NCBI GenBank assembly: GCA_964462535.1
Contig: CAYWXV010000004.1
Span: forward strand, 1 to 64,000
DNA: 64,000 bases
Direction of reading: 5' to 3'
From: CAYWXV01 sp964462535
GTDB lineage: Bacteria > Bacteroidota > Ignavibacteria > OLB7
The notes beneath the pieces are model-generated. The model saw only the letters and a list, made by a program, of their open reading frames with translations, had not been told where the DNA came from and did not search any database. The position numbers and the translations under genes are program-made. Below are positions 27,303-36,225 of this stretch, in pieces; the stretch's first letter is position 1, and each line of letters begins with the position of its first letter.

Positions 27303-27846
27303 ACAGGGGAATTCCGAGGGTTAGGCAAAATATGGGGTCGCACGGGGACCGGGCAGGCGACCGCAAAGGTACGCCTCCGAGGCGAGAAGGGAAAACGAGG
27401 GGGGGGAGGCATTTGATCGCCGCCGGTAGGCTCGGTGCACCCGGGGGCGACACATAGCTCCCGCTCGAACGGCATCGACCACCGTATTTCACCTCAAGAA
27501 TAGCTCCACCGGTGTCCGTTCGCGAAGCGCTACCCGCAACCACGTCCTCTTCAGCTTCACGGCAGTGAAATTGGCGGCATTGATTTCGAGGCATGAGCGC
27601 ACGGCGGTGTGCATTCCGCGAAGGCGAAGCTCAGGGCCAGCATCACAAGGCGGAGCACTGGGTGGGTTGTTGCGCGTGGGAGAATCACAAAGAGAATGAA
27701 TTGGGCGAACGATTGGGGAAGACCGAGAATCCCCTTTCCAGCTTGAGAGGTGTGGAGATAAAATCCACGGAGGGGAGTGAGGAGAGGGGGAGGAGCGACT
27801 CTGCTCCCCTCCCCTCCACTGTCTCACTGTGGAGGGCAACCCCCGG
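27303..27846. other. Intergenic region between MFS gene and LuxR-type gene
   Basis: 544 bp. I see no supportable gene. It has a run of eight G near 27400, low-complexity purine-rich sequence at 27760-27805, and an inverted repeat at 27812-27836 just past the MFS stop. The promoter of the LuxR-type gene must be at its left end, near 27303-27340. Confidence 0.5.
27812..27836 (-). terminator. Hairpin downstream of the MFS gene
   Basis: CCCTCCAC and GTGGAGGG form an 8-bp perfect stem with a 9-base loop, 10 bases past the MFS stop. No T-tract follows, so termination is uncertain. Confidence 0.35.
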
Positions 27847-29082
27847 TCACGTCACTTCCACGTAGTCCAGATCCTTCCCATGCGTCTCCTCGAGGAACGC
27901 GAGAGCCACGAGGGCGACGACAACCGTGAGTCCACCAATAATTCCGGCGGCGGCAATGGGACCCAACGTCAAATCACTACTGAAATAGGTGAACCCGGCA
28001 ACGATGGGCACGACAGCACCGCGAACGAAGTTGGGAACGGTCGTCGCGACCGTCGCCCGGATGTTCGTCCCGAACTGCTCCGATCCGATCGTCACGAAGA
28101 CCGCCCAGAAGCCGGCACTGAAGCCGAGCGCGCCGCAGACGGCGTAGAAGTGCGTCAACGAGACACTCCCCATCAACAGGAAGTATGTGATTGATGCGGC
28201 TGTCATCAGCAGGAAGAGGAGCATCACTTTTCGTCGCGACGCAAGGAATTGACTCAGCAACCCGCTGCTCAGGTCGCCCGCGGCGATGCCGATGTAGCAG
28301 AACATGATCGCCTTCCCCGGCTGCGGCACCGGCTGGATCCCGTGTGCCACACCGAACTGATTCGCGAACGTGATCAGAATGCCGACCACGAACCATGTCG
28401 GCATACCGATCAGAATACACTTCATGTACTTCGAGAATCGATCCCATGATGTGAAGAGGGTGAAGAAGTTTCCGCGGCTGACACTGCTGGCTCGTATCGA
28501 GCTGAACATCCCTGACTCGTACACACCGATCCGAAGTATCAGCAACGCCAGACCAAGGCCCCCGCCGACGTAGTAGGCGATCCTCCAGTCGAAGAAGTCC
28601 CCGACGAGGAATGCAACAACCGCACCCAGGATTCCGACGGTCGCGACGATCGTGGTGCCGTAGGCGCGCGTCTCCTTGCTCATGATTTCGCTTACCAGCG
28701 TGATACCGGCGCCAAGCTCCCCCGCAAGACCTATCCCCGCGAAGAACCGCAGCCAGCCGTACGCCTCGACGGAATGGACCATGCCGTTCAGGATGTTCGC
28801 CACCGAATACATCGCGATCGAGCCGAAGAGGACGGAGAGTCGTCCACGACGATCACCCAGAACGCCCCAGAGGATTCCACCAATCAGCATCCCTCCCATC
28901 TGGTATTGCAGCAGGGCTTTGCCGACGGCGTCGATCTGTTCTCCCGTGAGTCCCAGGGCTGCAAGGCTGGGAATGCGGACGATTGAGAAGAGGACCAGAT
29001 CGTAGATATCGACGAAGTAGCCCAGCGCAGCGACGATGATCGACGCCGATATGATTCGCTTGGAGGGGGTGTTCGTGGTCAC
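27847..29082 (-). CDS. Major facilitator superfamily transporter
   Basis: A 411-residue integral membrane protein with 12 predicted hydrophobic segments. The MFS motif A loop between helices 2 and 3 reads GVLGDRRGR. Helix 1 carries YFVDIYDLVLFS, and GIGLAGELGAGITLVSE lies in helix 4; both are typical of the metabolite:H+ symporter branch. The substrate is unknown; a carboxylate or sugar acid is plausible from that branch. It begins 26 bp after the gamma carbonic anhydrase stop and is probably co-transcribed with it, which could hint at bicarbonate- or carboxylate-linked physiology (inference). Confidence 0.85.
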   Translation of the reverse strand: MTTNTPSKRIISASIIVAALGYFVDIYDLVLFSIVRIPSLAALGLTGEQIDAVGKALLQYQMGGMLIGGILWGVLGDRRGRLSVLFGSIAMYSVANILNGMVHSVEAYGWLRFFAGIGLAGELGAGITLVSEIMSKETRAYGTTIVATVGILGAVVAFLVGDFFDWRIAYYVGGGLGLALLILRIGVYESGMFSSIRASSVSRGNFFTLFTSWDRFSKYMKCILIGMPTWFVVGILITFANQFGVAHGIQPVPQPGKAIMFCYIGIAAGDLSSGLLSQFLASRRKVMLLFLLMTAASITYFLLMGSVSLTHFYAVCGALGFSAGFWAVFVTIGSEQFGTNIRATVATTVPNFVRGAVVPIVAGFTYFSSDLTLGPIAAAGIIGGLTVVVALVALAFLEETHGKDLDYVEVT

Positions 29083-29108
29083 GGTGTCGGAACTATGATG
29101 GATGTGGA

Positions 29109-29627
29109 CTATGCCCGGTAGCGTGCGACGTAGCTCTCGTAGTTCACTGCCCCCTGAGCGACCGAAGCCCGTTCTTCATCAGTCAGATCGCGAATGATCT
29201 TTGCCGGCACACCGGCCGCCAGCGTCCCCGGCGGCACCTGGAATCCCTCCCGTATCAGCGCGCCGGCCGCTACCAACGATTCGTCACCGACGACCGATCG
29301 ATCCAGAACGATCGCCCCCATCCCGATCAGGATGCGATTCCCGATCGTGGCGCCATGAAGCACCGCACTGTGTCCGACGGTCACGTCATCTCCGATTTCC
29401 AGAGCGTATTTCTTATGGGTCACGTGGCACATCGTCAGATCCTGAATGTTCGTCCGCGTGCCGATCCGGATGTAATGAACGTCTCCCCGGATTACCACGT
29501 TGAACCAGATCGACGAGGCTTCGCCGATCTCCACATCACCGATGATCCGCGCGCCGGCGGCGATGAAAACGCTGGGATGAATGCGAGGGCTCTTCCCCTC
29601 GAACGGCATGATTGTGTAGTCGGGCAT
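29109..29627 (-). CDS. Gamma-carbonic-anhydrase-family protein
   Basis: A 172-residue left-handed beta-helix protein of hexapeptide repeats. The zinc-ligand histidines are in place (CHVTH and GHSAVLHG), as are the trimer-interface Arg and Asp in VIRGDVHYIRIG and the Gln in TNIQDLTM. The C-terminal helix starts near TDEERAS. Members of this YrdA/PaaY/CaiE group are trimers, some with carbonic anhydrase activity and many without. The length is normal. It is the first gene of a likely two-gene unit with the MFS transporter. Confidence 0.9.
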   Translation of the reverse strand: MPDYTIMPFEGKSPRIHPSVFIAAGARIIGDVEIGEASSIWFNVVIRGDVHYIRIGTRTNIQDLTMCHVTHKKYALEIGDDVTVGHSAVLHGATIGNRILIGMGAIVLDRSVVGDESLVAAGALIREGFQVPPGTLAAGVPAKIIRDLTDEERASVAQGAVNYESYVARYRA

Positions 29628-29829
29628 AATGCGACTGGGGACTGGCAGAATGATGAATACCTATCAGATCATGGGGCTGTTCGGATCGCACAAGCTCACG
29701 GCGCGCCTCGAAGAGCGCTTGAGGCGTACCGGGCGCGCACCGCAGCGAGCGATGAGGACCGCAATGCACAGATCACACCAACTTCAACTGCCTCGAGAAT
29801 GCTTGAGAGATGTTGGTTTGCCCCGCAAG

Positions 29830-32250
29830 TCAATGCTCCTCGTCACGCAACAGGGCTTCGACCGTCGCACGTTGATCGCCGGAAACGCTGTTTCTCAACC
29901 GGGTCAACATGGCGCGAACTTCCGGCCCCATCAACTTGCGCGTGCAGATCGCAGCTGCCGCTCGAATGATCACGTCATCGCTCCGAAGTCCGTGTTCGAT
30001 TGCGGCAACAACTGATCCTGTCGGCTGTCCGAGTGCTCCAAGAACGTCAAAGGCATAGGAACTTGTGTTCGTGCCGAACGGAGACCGCGTGTACTCGGCG
30101 ACATCATCGATGAACCTCGTGAAGTGGCCGGCCATCACGGTAGAGAGCCACACATCGGCGACCCGCCCACGACGCCCCCGAACGCCTTTCAAACGCCGGA
30201 GCGTCGGCTCCAAACCGGAGGTGTCGTGATGCACGATCGTCACCAGCGCCTCGGACGCCACCACGTCGCTGACATCGTCCAGGAAGGGACGGAGAAGGCG
30301 CATGCGAAGATCGGCCTCGGGCATCTGGTCCGCAAGTTCGATCACGGTGCGACGGACGTCTCGAGCGGTATCGGATGTGGCGTGCGTCAGTATCTGGTGG
30401 TATTGTGTCGGCCCGCCGATGTGAGCCGCAGCCCGCAGAAGCTCCTCCCTTATTGTCGGCGAAGTCTCGTGTTGATACGCAAACATCACCTGGGTCACCC
30501 ATCGATGCCGTTCGGCATTTGCACGTAACTCTCCAGTGTCCCGGATTTGGATACCAGTTGCGCCGTCGATTCGCACAGTTGGCCTCGGCGCGGCCAGCAT
30601 CGCCAGCAGCTCACCGACCGGTTGCCTGTATTCCAACTCCTTGAAGATTGTCCAGTCGGGATCGACCGCAGTGTAGCGTGGCGGGGCCGGAAGCGCGATC
30701 TCAAAGCGGTTCTGTGCCGATCGGATGGCGACGGTCGTATCCACGTGCCGGCCATCCACACACGCTATCGAGATCGGCAGATCGAGTGTGAAGAGCCCCC
30801 TCGTCGAATCATAAGGCTGCTTCTGGTCGACGTTGACAATTAGTGTCGTCCCTCGAAGGTCGGTGGTCACCGAAAGAACCGGATGGCCGGCGCCGTAGAT
30901 CCACTGGCGGAAGAAGAGTTCCAAAGAATGCCCGGAGGCCGCCTCGAATGCACGTCGAAGATCCTCGGTCTCGACGTTTGCGTGACGATTCCTCTCCAGG
31001 AAGAGACGGCAGCCCAGACGGAAGGCGTCGTCGCCGATCAATCGATTGAGCATGTGGAGGATCACGGCCCCGCGGTAATAGATATTGGCCGTCGCGCCAA
31101 TGGGACCGACAAGAGGCGATCGGTCAGCAGACCTGTCGAAGCTCGTCGCCGTGCCCCTGTGCCTCCTGTAGTCGTCGATAAATCGATCATCGCCGTACAG
31201 ATCCTGAAGTGCACGGAGTTCCAGATACTCAGCAAAGCTTTCGTGAAGCCACCTGTCGCGCCAGTCTCGATTCGTCACCAGATCGCCGAACCACTGGTGA
31301 GCGATCTCGTGGGCAATGACTCCATCTGGTGAGTAGTCGACGGAGCCCGGTTCCACGATGACACCTGTCGTGAGCGTGGTGGCGTTCGTATTCTCCATCC
31401 CGCCATGCATGAAGTCTGCAACCACGACCTGCGCGTACTTGTTCCATGGGTACGGAACTCCCAGGTAGCTCGTCAGGAACCGCAGGATCCGCGGCGTGCG
31501 CCCGAAGGTTGCCGGAATGTTGGCGGAGTCGGCGGGTGCGACCCAGTATTCCAGTGGAAGACCGTCGACCGTGTCGCGAGCGACGTGGAACGGGCCGGCG
31601 GCCATCGTGATGAGGTAGGTGGCATGTGGAATACGCTGCGCCCACCACCACGTGGTTGTGCCATCATCGTTGGCAGTAGTCGAGCGGAACTCTCCGTTCG
31701 ACAGGACCTTCCATCCGGAGGGAACCGTTGCGATTACTTCTGATGTCGTCAAGTCATCGGGACGATCGTAGATCGGAACCCAGTGATGATGAAGATTGTC
31801 CTGTCCCTGCGTCCAAACCTGCTCCGGCGATTCGGACGTCCCGCTTCCCATGAAGTAGAGCCCGGCGGAGGGCTTGACACTCCATGGAACGACCACGTCA
31901 AGCGTATCACCAAGGCGGTACCGATTGCCGACAGCGATGCGGAGCAACTCGGAGTCAAGCTCTGCATGCGTCAGCTCGCCGTTGATTGTGACGCGTCCGA
32001 TCGCCATTGCCGGGTCGGCATCAACCGTGATGTATGGAATCGAATCCTCGAGCAGCCGGACGACGTGGTGAACGCGCCCCGTCACCGATCGACCATTGTA
32101 GTCGAGTGTCACCTCGATTCTGACGTGGAGCAGGTCGAACGAATGGTTTGTGTGCGCCGACCGTGACGACGGGTCACCCCCTTCGCTGAAGAGGTTTGTG
32201 CCCGGCACCAGCATGATTGCGAGGAAAAAGAGGAGAGCCAATTGTAGCAT
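29830..32250 (-). CDS. M1-family zinc aminopeptidase with long C-terminal extension
   Basis: An 806-residue exported gluzincin. A signal peptide covers residues 1-23 (MLQLALLFFLAIMLVPG). The exopeptidase motif GGMEN is canonical, and HEIAH is followed 18 residues later by the Glu in LHESFAEY. The catalytic part ends near residue 520. The remaining about 280 residues are helical, with repeated VRR/V-x-x-A-x-x-L segments that look like HEAT/armadillo repeats. There is no T9SS sorting domain, unlike the M1 enzyme at 3036, so it may remain in the periplasm. A TAACTTCG element lies 4 bases before ATG. Confidence 0.88.
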   Translation of the reverse strand: MLQLALLFFLAIMLVPGTNLFSEGGDPSSRSAHTNHSFDLLHVRIEVTLDYNGRSVTGRVHHVVRLLEDSIPYITVDADPAMAIGRVTINGELTHAELDSELLRIAVGNRYRLGDTLDVVVPWSVKPSAGLYFMGSGTSESPEQVWTQGQDNLHHHWVPIYDRPDDLTTSEVIATVPSGWKVLSNGEFRSTTANDDGTTTWWWAQRIPHATYLITMAAGPFHVARDTVDGLPLEYWVAPADSANIPATFGRTPRILRFLTSYLGVPYPWNKYAQVVVADFMHGGMENTNATTLTTGVIVEPGSVDYSPDGVIAHEIAHQWFGDLVTNRDWRDRWLHESFAEYLELRALQDLYGDDRFIDDYRRHRGTATSFDRSADRSPLVGPIGATANIYYRGAVILHMLNRLIGDDAFRLGCRLFLERNRHANVETEDLRRAFEAASGHSLELFFRQWIYGAGHPVLSVTTDLRGTTLIVNVDQKQPYDSTRGLFTLDLPISIACVDGRHVDTTVAIRSAQNRFEIALPAPPRYTAVDPDWTIFKELEYRQPVGELLAMLAAPRPTVRIDGATGIQIRDTGELRANAERHRWVTQVMFAYQHETSPTIREELLRAAAHIGGPTQYHQILTHATSDTARDVRRTVIELADQMPEADLRMRLLRPFLDDVSDVVASEALVTIVHHDTSGLEPTLRRLKGVRGRRGRVADVWLSTVMAGHFTRFIDDVAEYTRSPFGTNTSSYAFDVLGALGQPTGSVVAAIEHGLRSDDVIIRAAAAICTRKLMGPEVRAMLTRLRNSVSGDQRATVEALLRDEEH

Positions 32251-32254
32251 GTGG

Positions 32255-32262
32255 CGAAGTTA
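32255..32262 (-). promoter_or_regulatory. TAnnTTYG element directly before ATG 32250
   Basis: TAACTTCG is separated from ATG by four bases (CCAC). If it is the -7 element, transcription would start at or beside the start codon. Confidence 0.3.
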
Positions 32263-32272
32263 TGTATCGGCA

Positions 32273-32317
32273 TAAAAAGCGAATCGCCGATCCATCGGCA
32301 CTGCGATGATCGGCGAT
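32273..32317 (-). terminator. Terminator after tRNA-Thr
   Basis: On the minus strand, stem ATCGCCGATC/GATCGGCGAT with an inner ATCG/CGAT pairing is followed by TCGCTTTTTATG. It begins 7 bases after the tRNA end. Confidence 0.85.
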
Positions 32318-32324
32318 AGGTTTG

Positions 32325-32396
32325 AGCCACCACTCGGACTTGAACCGAGGACCTGCTCATTACGAATGAGCTGCTCTACCACTGAGCTATGGTGGC
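32325..32396 (-). tRNA. tRNA-Thr(CGU)
   Basis: 72 nt, complete cloverleaf. Acceptor stem GCCACCA/TGGTGGC with discriminator U; D arm GCTC/GAGC; anticodon stem GCTCA/TGAGC with loop TTCGTAA, giving anticodon CGU; T arm CTCGG/CCGAG with TTCAAGT. CCA is not encoded. It reads ACG threonine codons. It has its own promoter and terminator. Confidence 0.97.
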
Positions 32397-32407
32397 ACGA
32401 AGGACCG

Positions 32408-32438
32408 CAAACATAAATCGGGGGGGTGTGATTTGCAA
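32408..32438 (-). promoter_or_regulatory. Promoter of tRNA-Thr
   Basis: On the minus strand, TTGCAA, 17 bases, then TATGTTTG, whose last base is 12 bases before the tRNA 5' end. TATGTTTG fits the Bacteroidota -7 consensus TAnnTTTG exactly. This is the best-supported promoter in the window. Confidence 0.6.
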
Positions 32439-32464
32439 GACGAGAAACGACGTTGGGGGATTTC

Positions 32465-33952
32465 TCACGAATGATCGCGTCGATAGACAGGCACACCACC
32501 GACGAACGTCGCAACGATCTCTCCACCGTCGAGGGGATCTCCATCGACAACCACAATGTCAGCGTCATACCCTGGTTCCAAACGCCCGCGGGGCGACGTA
32601 CCAGGGACTCCCCGCTGAGCCCACTCCGTGTACGCGCGGACCGCGCTGTCAGGGTCGATGGTCTCGTCGGGATACCAGGGGTGGGTCGATCCAACCGCAC
32701 GGCGATCGATGAATGCCGCAATGCCGACCCGAGGGTCGGGCGATTCGATAGGAAAATCAGACCCTCCGATCAATGGCACGCCGGTTTCCAGAAGTGACCT
32801 CCACCGATAGGCGGTTCTGCAGCGGGCTGGTCCCAGCCGGGTGACCGCCATTGCGGCATCCGACACGCAATGAACAGGCTGCACCGAGGGTATCACATTC
32901 AATTCGGCAAAACGATGGAGATCATCCAGATGGACGATCTGAGCATGCTCGATGCGCAGCAAGCCCTCAGGATACAGGGAGCGGAGCTGCTGGTAGGCGT
33001 CCAACACCAAACGATTGGCGCCATCCCCGATAGCGTGCGTCGCGACACCATACCCCGCCTGAAGCGCAGGCGCCGCTCGTTCGACCAGATCGTCACGGGC
33101 TATGAGCTGAAGACCGCGCGTTGGGGCATCACTGTACTCCTCCAGCAGCAACGCGCCACGCGAGCCTAGCGCGCCGTCAGCAAAGAACTTGACGCCAACT
33201 GTGTCCAGATTCGGGGCAAGGACTGACGGTCGCGGGACGACTCTCCACTCATCGTTCATACCGGAAAGGAAGAGACGACAGCGTAGCAGAAGCTCTCCCC
33301 CGTCGGCGACACGTGTCATCGCCTCCAATCGCTCCGGCTCGACATTCATGTCGTGGATTTCGGTAATACCCAGACGCACGCAATCCTGGACGCTTGCTGC
33401 GATCCAGGCACTCTTCTGTTCCGTTGTGGGTACCGGCATAACCCGTTCAACGAGTGACGTGGCCCGATCAATCAGGAGCCCCGTCGGTTCGCCACGATCG
33501 TCCAGAACAATACGCCCCCCGGGAACATCCATCGGTCGAATCTCCGCCAGACGTAGCGCGAGAGAATTGACCCACGACGCATGCGTATCGACGCGATGAA
33601 GGATGACCGGGTGATCCGGGACGACAGCGTCGAGGATCGAGCGGTCGGGCCATCCTACCCCATTCCACAACTCCTGATTCCACCCAAACCCGAGTATCCA
33701 ATTCCCCTTCTCGAGACGGCCGGCTTGCTGGGCAACACGCTCCGCGCATTCTTCCGCCGACCCAAGTCCGTGAAGCGGTACACGCTCTGCCATCATTCCA
33801 AGGCCGATCAGGTGACAGTGCGAGTCGACGAACCCGGGGAGGATACGGGCGCGCTCGGGGAGGGGGAACGCAATCCCGTCGATCAGTATGCGGGGACGCT
33901 CCGATCGACGGGAGTGGGTTATCACACCCTGTGCTACTTCGAGTTCGAGCAT
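32465..33952 (-). CDS. YtcJ-like metal-dependent amidohydrolase
   Basis: A 495-residue TIM-barrel hydrolase. The metal-binding HxH lies in LPGFVDSHCHL near residue 43. HAIGDGANRLVLDAY and GGSDFPIESPDPR are the later conserved blocks (His and Asp ligands), and the barrel closes with EPGYDADIVVVDGDPL. Members hydrolyse amide, formamide or ester bonds; the substrate cannot be told from sequence. No signal peptide, so cytoplasmic. Its start is one base after the YraN stop, so the two are probably translationally linked. Confidence 0.87.
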   Translation of the reverse strand: MLELEVAQGVITHSRRSERPRILIDGIAFPLPERARILPGFVDSHCHLIGLGMMAERVPLHGLGSAEECAERVAQQAGRLEKGNWILGFGWNQELWNGVGWPDRSILDAVVPDHPVILHRVDTHASWVNSLALRLAEIRPMDVPGGRIVLDDRGEPTGLLIDRATSLVERVMPVPTTEQKSAWIAASVQDCVRLGITEIHDMNVEPERLEAMTRVADGGELLLRCRLFLSGMNDEWRVVPRPSVLAPNLDTVGVKFFADGALGSRGALLLEEYSDAPTRGLQLIARDDLVERAAPALQAGYGVATHAIGDGANRLVLDAYQQLRSLYPEGLLRIEHAQIVHLDDLHRFAELNVIPSVQPVHCVSDAAMAVTRLGPARCRTAYRWRSLLETGVPLIGGSDFPIESPDPRVGIAAFIDRRAVGSTHPWYPDETIDPDSAVRAYTEWAQRGVPGTSPRGRLEPGYDADIVVVDGDPLDGGEIVATFVGGVPVYRRDHS

Positions 33953-33953
33953 G

Positions 33954-34328
33954 TTAGAACGCGTCTGGATAGTGACGAATCTCTGGTTTCCCGTTCCTAC
34001 CGGTTACGAAGTCGACCGCAACGACATCGAATCTCCCGGTCGGAACCACCCTCCTGTTAACGTGGAAGAAACCCCGCGCCACCTTGTTCAGCGTCTTCCT
34101 CTTGGCGCGCGTGATCGCCTCTTCCGGCAGACCGAAGGTGTGCGAACGTCTTCCCTTCACCTCGACAAACACGTACACATCGCCGTCCTGCATAACCAAA
34201 TCGATTTCCCCGACATTTCCGAAGTGAAAATTTCGCTGCACGAGCCGATATCCGAGGTTTAGTAGGAACGCAAGGGCAAGTTCCTCGAACTCAGACCCAA
34301 GCTCCCTCTTGTTATGAGAGCTGTTCAT
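33954..34328 (-). CDS. YraN-family (UPF0102) nuclease-like protein
   Basis: 124 residues from ATG 34328, which has GGGAG upstream and matches the normal family length; the frame is open further 5' but without similarity. The restriction-endonuclease-like core is visible: GSEFEELALAFLLNLGY, then GEIDLV and FVEVKGR (the D ... ExK metal site), and RFDVVAVD. The family often sits beside RNase HII genes and is suspected of DNA processing; the activity is not settled. Preceded by tyrS with a gap of 128 bp, followed immediately by the amidohydrolase. Confidence 0.88.
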   Translation of the reverse strand: MNSSHNKRELGSEFEELALAFLLNLGYRLVQRNFHFGNVGEIDLVMQDGDVYVFVEVKGRRSHTFGLPEEAITRAKRKTLNKVARGFFHVNRRVVPTGRFDVVAVDFVTGRNGKPEIRHYPDAF

Positions 34329-34456
34329 GGTAGTCTCCCGATACGCGTGGTGGTTCATTCCCTGTCGGCAAAAACGCCGCGGTCCCGTCCCATCAGCAAC
34401 AGCGGGGAACGGGACCGAAATGTACACATGGCGACGCGAGAATACCAGCCCTCCCA

Positions 34457-35677
34457 CTACACCTTTGCTACCAACCTGACGAACTTCCTCTTTCCGACCT
34501 TGAGCACCACGGGGTCGGATGGCGTGATGGAATGGGCGACGTCTGCCACACGTTCTCCATCAAGCTGGACCCCTCCCTGTTGTATCAAACGTCGAGCCTC
34601 ACCCTTCGACGAGGCAAGTCCGGCAGCAACAATAATATCGACCAGCGGAGATTCCTGCTCAACAGCAAAATCGTCGATTTCCTCAGGTACGTCCTTCGCA
34701 ATAAATATTCTGTCAAACTCCTCTTCCGCCTTTTCCGCGGTTTTGTCACTGTAGAAACGGGAGACCACCTCGCGGGCAAGACGCCGTTTGACATCACGCG
34801 GATGAAGGGCCCCCGATTCAATGCCGGACATGATTTCGTCGACACGGAGGGCATCGTAGAAGAGCACGAGACGATAATATGTCGACATCATTTCGTCCGG
34901 TATCGACAGCGTTTTCCCGTACATATCGTTTGGGAAATCATTGATGCCGATGTAGTTGCCAAGAGATTTCGACATTTTCTCAACGCCATCCGTACCGACC
35001 AGCAGCGGGGTCGTGATAATGGCCTGAGGATCCTGACCAAGCGAGCGTTGCAGTGAGCGACCCATCAACAGGTTGAATTTCTGATCAGTGCCCCCAAGCT
35101 CGACGTCGGCATTGATCTGAACGGAGTCGGTCGCCTGCGCCAGTGGGTATAGAAATTCATGGAGCGATATCGGAGTTTCAGACTCGAAGCGCTTGTGAAA
35201 ATCATCCCGTTCCAGCATTTGCGACACGGTGAAGCGTCCCGCCATTCCGATGACATCGGAGAACGAAAGCTTCCCCAGCCAGTCCGAATTGTAGACCATC
35301 TGGATCCGCTTCGATGACAGGATTTTGGTCGCCTGCTCGAAGTAGCTCTGTCCGTTCTTTCTTGTCTGCTCGATGGTGAGGGCCGGGCGGGTCTTTGAAC
35401 GGCCGGTCGGATCTCCAATCATGGCGGTGAAGTCGCCGACAATCAGTATCGCCTGATGTCCAAGGTCCTGAAAGTCACGCAGCTTCTGCAGGACGACGGC
35501 GTGACCGACATGAAGATCGGGTGCCGATGGATCCGCCCCAAGCTTGACGTTCAACGGTGTGCCGGTCGCCTCCGCTCTCTCGAGCTTCCTTACCAGGTCT
35601 TCCTCGGGAAGGACTTCCTCGGTCCCCCGCCGGATAAGATCCATTTGCTCATGTATCGATGGAAATCTCCCGGACAT
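34457..35677 (-). CDS. tyrS: Tyrosyl-tRNA synthetase
   Basis: A 406-residue class I synthetase that charges tRNA-Tyr. The HIGH motif reads HVGH (residues about 56-59) and the second signature is KMSKS (in VEKMSKSLGN). A C-terminal S4 RNA-binding domain (ASSKGEARRLIQQGGVQLDG) is present. It is of the TyrZ-like bacterial type. ATG 35677 is chosen because it lies one base after the smpB stop and gives the family N-terminus; a longer frame would run into smpB. Co-transcribed with smpB. Confidence 0.95.
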   Translation of the reverse strand: MSGRFPSIHEQMDLIRRGTEEVLPEEDLVRKLERAEATGTPLNVKLGADPSAPDLHVGHAVVLQKLRDFQDLGHQAILIVGDFTAMIGDPTGRSKTRPALTIEQTRKNGQSYFEQATKILSSKRIQMVYNSDWLGKLSFSDVIGMAGRFTVSQMLERDDFHKRFESETPISLHEFLYPLAQATDSVQINADVELGGTDQKFNLLMGRSLQRSLGQDPQAIITTPLLVGTDGVEKMSKSLGNYIGINDFPNDMYGKTLSIPDEMMSTYYRLVLFYDALRVDEIMSGIESGALHPRDVKRRLAREVVSRFYSDKTAEKAEEEFDRIFIAKDVPEEIDDFAVEQESPLVDIIVAAGLASSKGEARRLIQQGGVQLDGERVADVAHSITPSDPVVLKVGKRKFVRLVAKV

Positions 35678-35678
35678 A

Positions 35679-36137
35679 TCATTCCTCTCCTCTTCGCATG
35701 ATGCGCTCGGTATCCCGCTGTTTGATGGTGTCTCGCTTGTCGTGAATGCGCTTGCCTCGAGCAATTGCAATCTCGACCTTCAATCTGGGTCCTTTGAAGT
35801 AGACCGACACAGGAACAATGGTGAGTCCCTTCTCGGCAACGCGGGCGATGATCTTGCGGAGCTCCTTTCGGTGAAGGAGTAGTTTTCGTGAACGGACCGA
35901 TTCGTGATTGTTGATGTTTCCTTGCCTGTACGGGGCGATGGAACACCCCTCCAGCCAGAGTTCGCCTCCGCGCTCCTGTGCGTACGCTTCCTGAAGGGAA
36001 ATATTCCCTTCCCGGACGGACTTGACCTCCGTACCACTAAGGACAATACCGGCTTCCACACGATCGAGCAACTCATACTCGAAGCGTGCTCGCCTGTTTG
36101 TCACTACGGTCTTTATAGGAAGTGTGTCGGTGGACAT
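35679..36137 (-). CDS. smpB: SsrA (tmRNA)-binding protein SmpB
   Basis: A 152-residue OB-fold protein that binds tmRNA and delivers it to stalled ribosomes in trans-translation. Conserved features are EAGIVLSGTEVKSVREG near residue 30, INNHESVRSRKLLLH, the VYFKGPRLKVEIAIARGK segment, and the basic tail HDKRDTIKQRD. Start ATG 36137 gives the usual short N-terminus; the in-frame ATG seven codons upstream is less likely. A TATATTTG element lies 18 bases upstream. tmRNA itself is not in the window. Confidence 0.96.
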   Translation of the reverse strand: MSTDTLPIKTVVTNRRARFEYELLDRVEAGIVLSGTEVKSVREGNISLQEAYAQERGGELWLEGCSIAPYRQGNINNHESVRSRKLLLHRKELRKIIARVAEKGLTIVPVSVYFKGPRLKVEIAIARGKRIHDKRDTIKQRDTERIMRRGEE

Positions 36138-36155
36138 GGCCTGCAGCAAGGGGGG

Positions 36156-36163
36156 CAAATATA
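36156..36163 (-). promoter_or_regulatory. -7 type element of the smpB-tyrS unit
   Basis: TATATTTG on the minus strand fits TAnnTTTG. It would place the RNA start about 13 bases before ATG 36137. No clear -33 element is seen. Confidence 0.4.
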
Positions 36164-36225
36164 CACGATGGATCTCATCCCGTCAGCAAGCCTCACCGTT
36201 CTATCGCGACGCCGAGTGCCGCTAC

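Noticed and set aside
27593..27865. 90-codon plus-strand frame near the MFS gene end
   Set aside because: No ribosome site or domain, low-complexity purine-rich sequence, and it overlaps the MFS 3' end.
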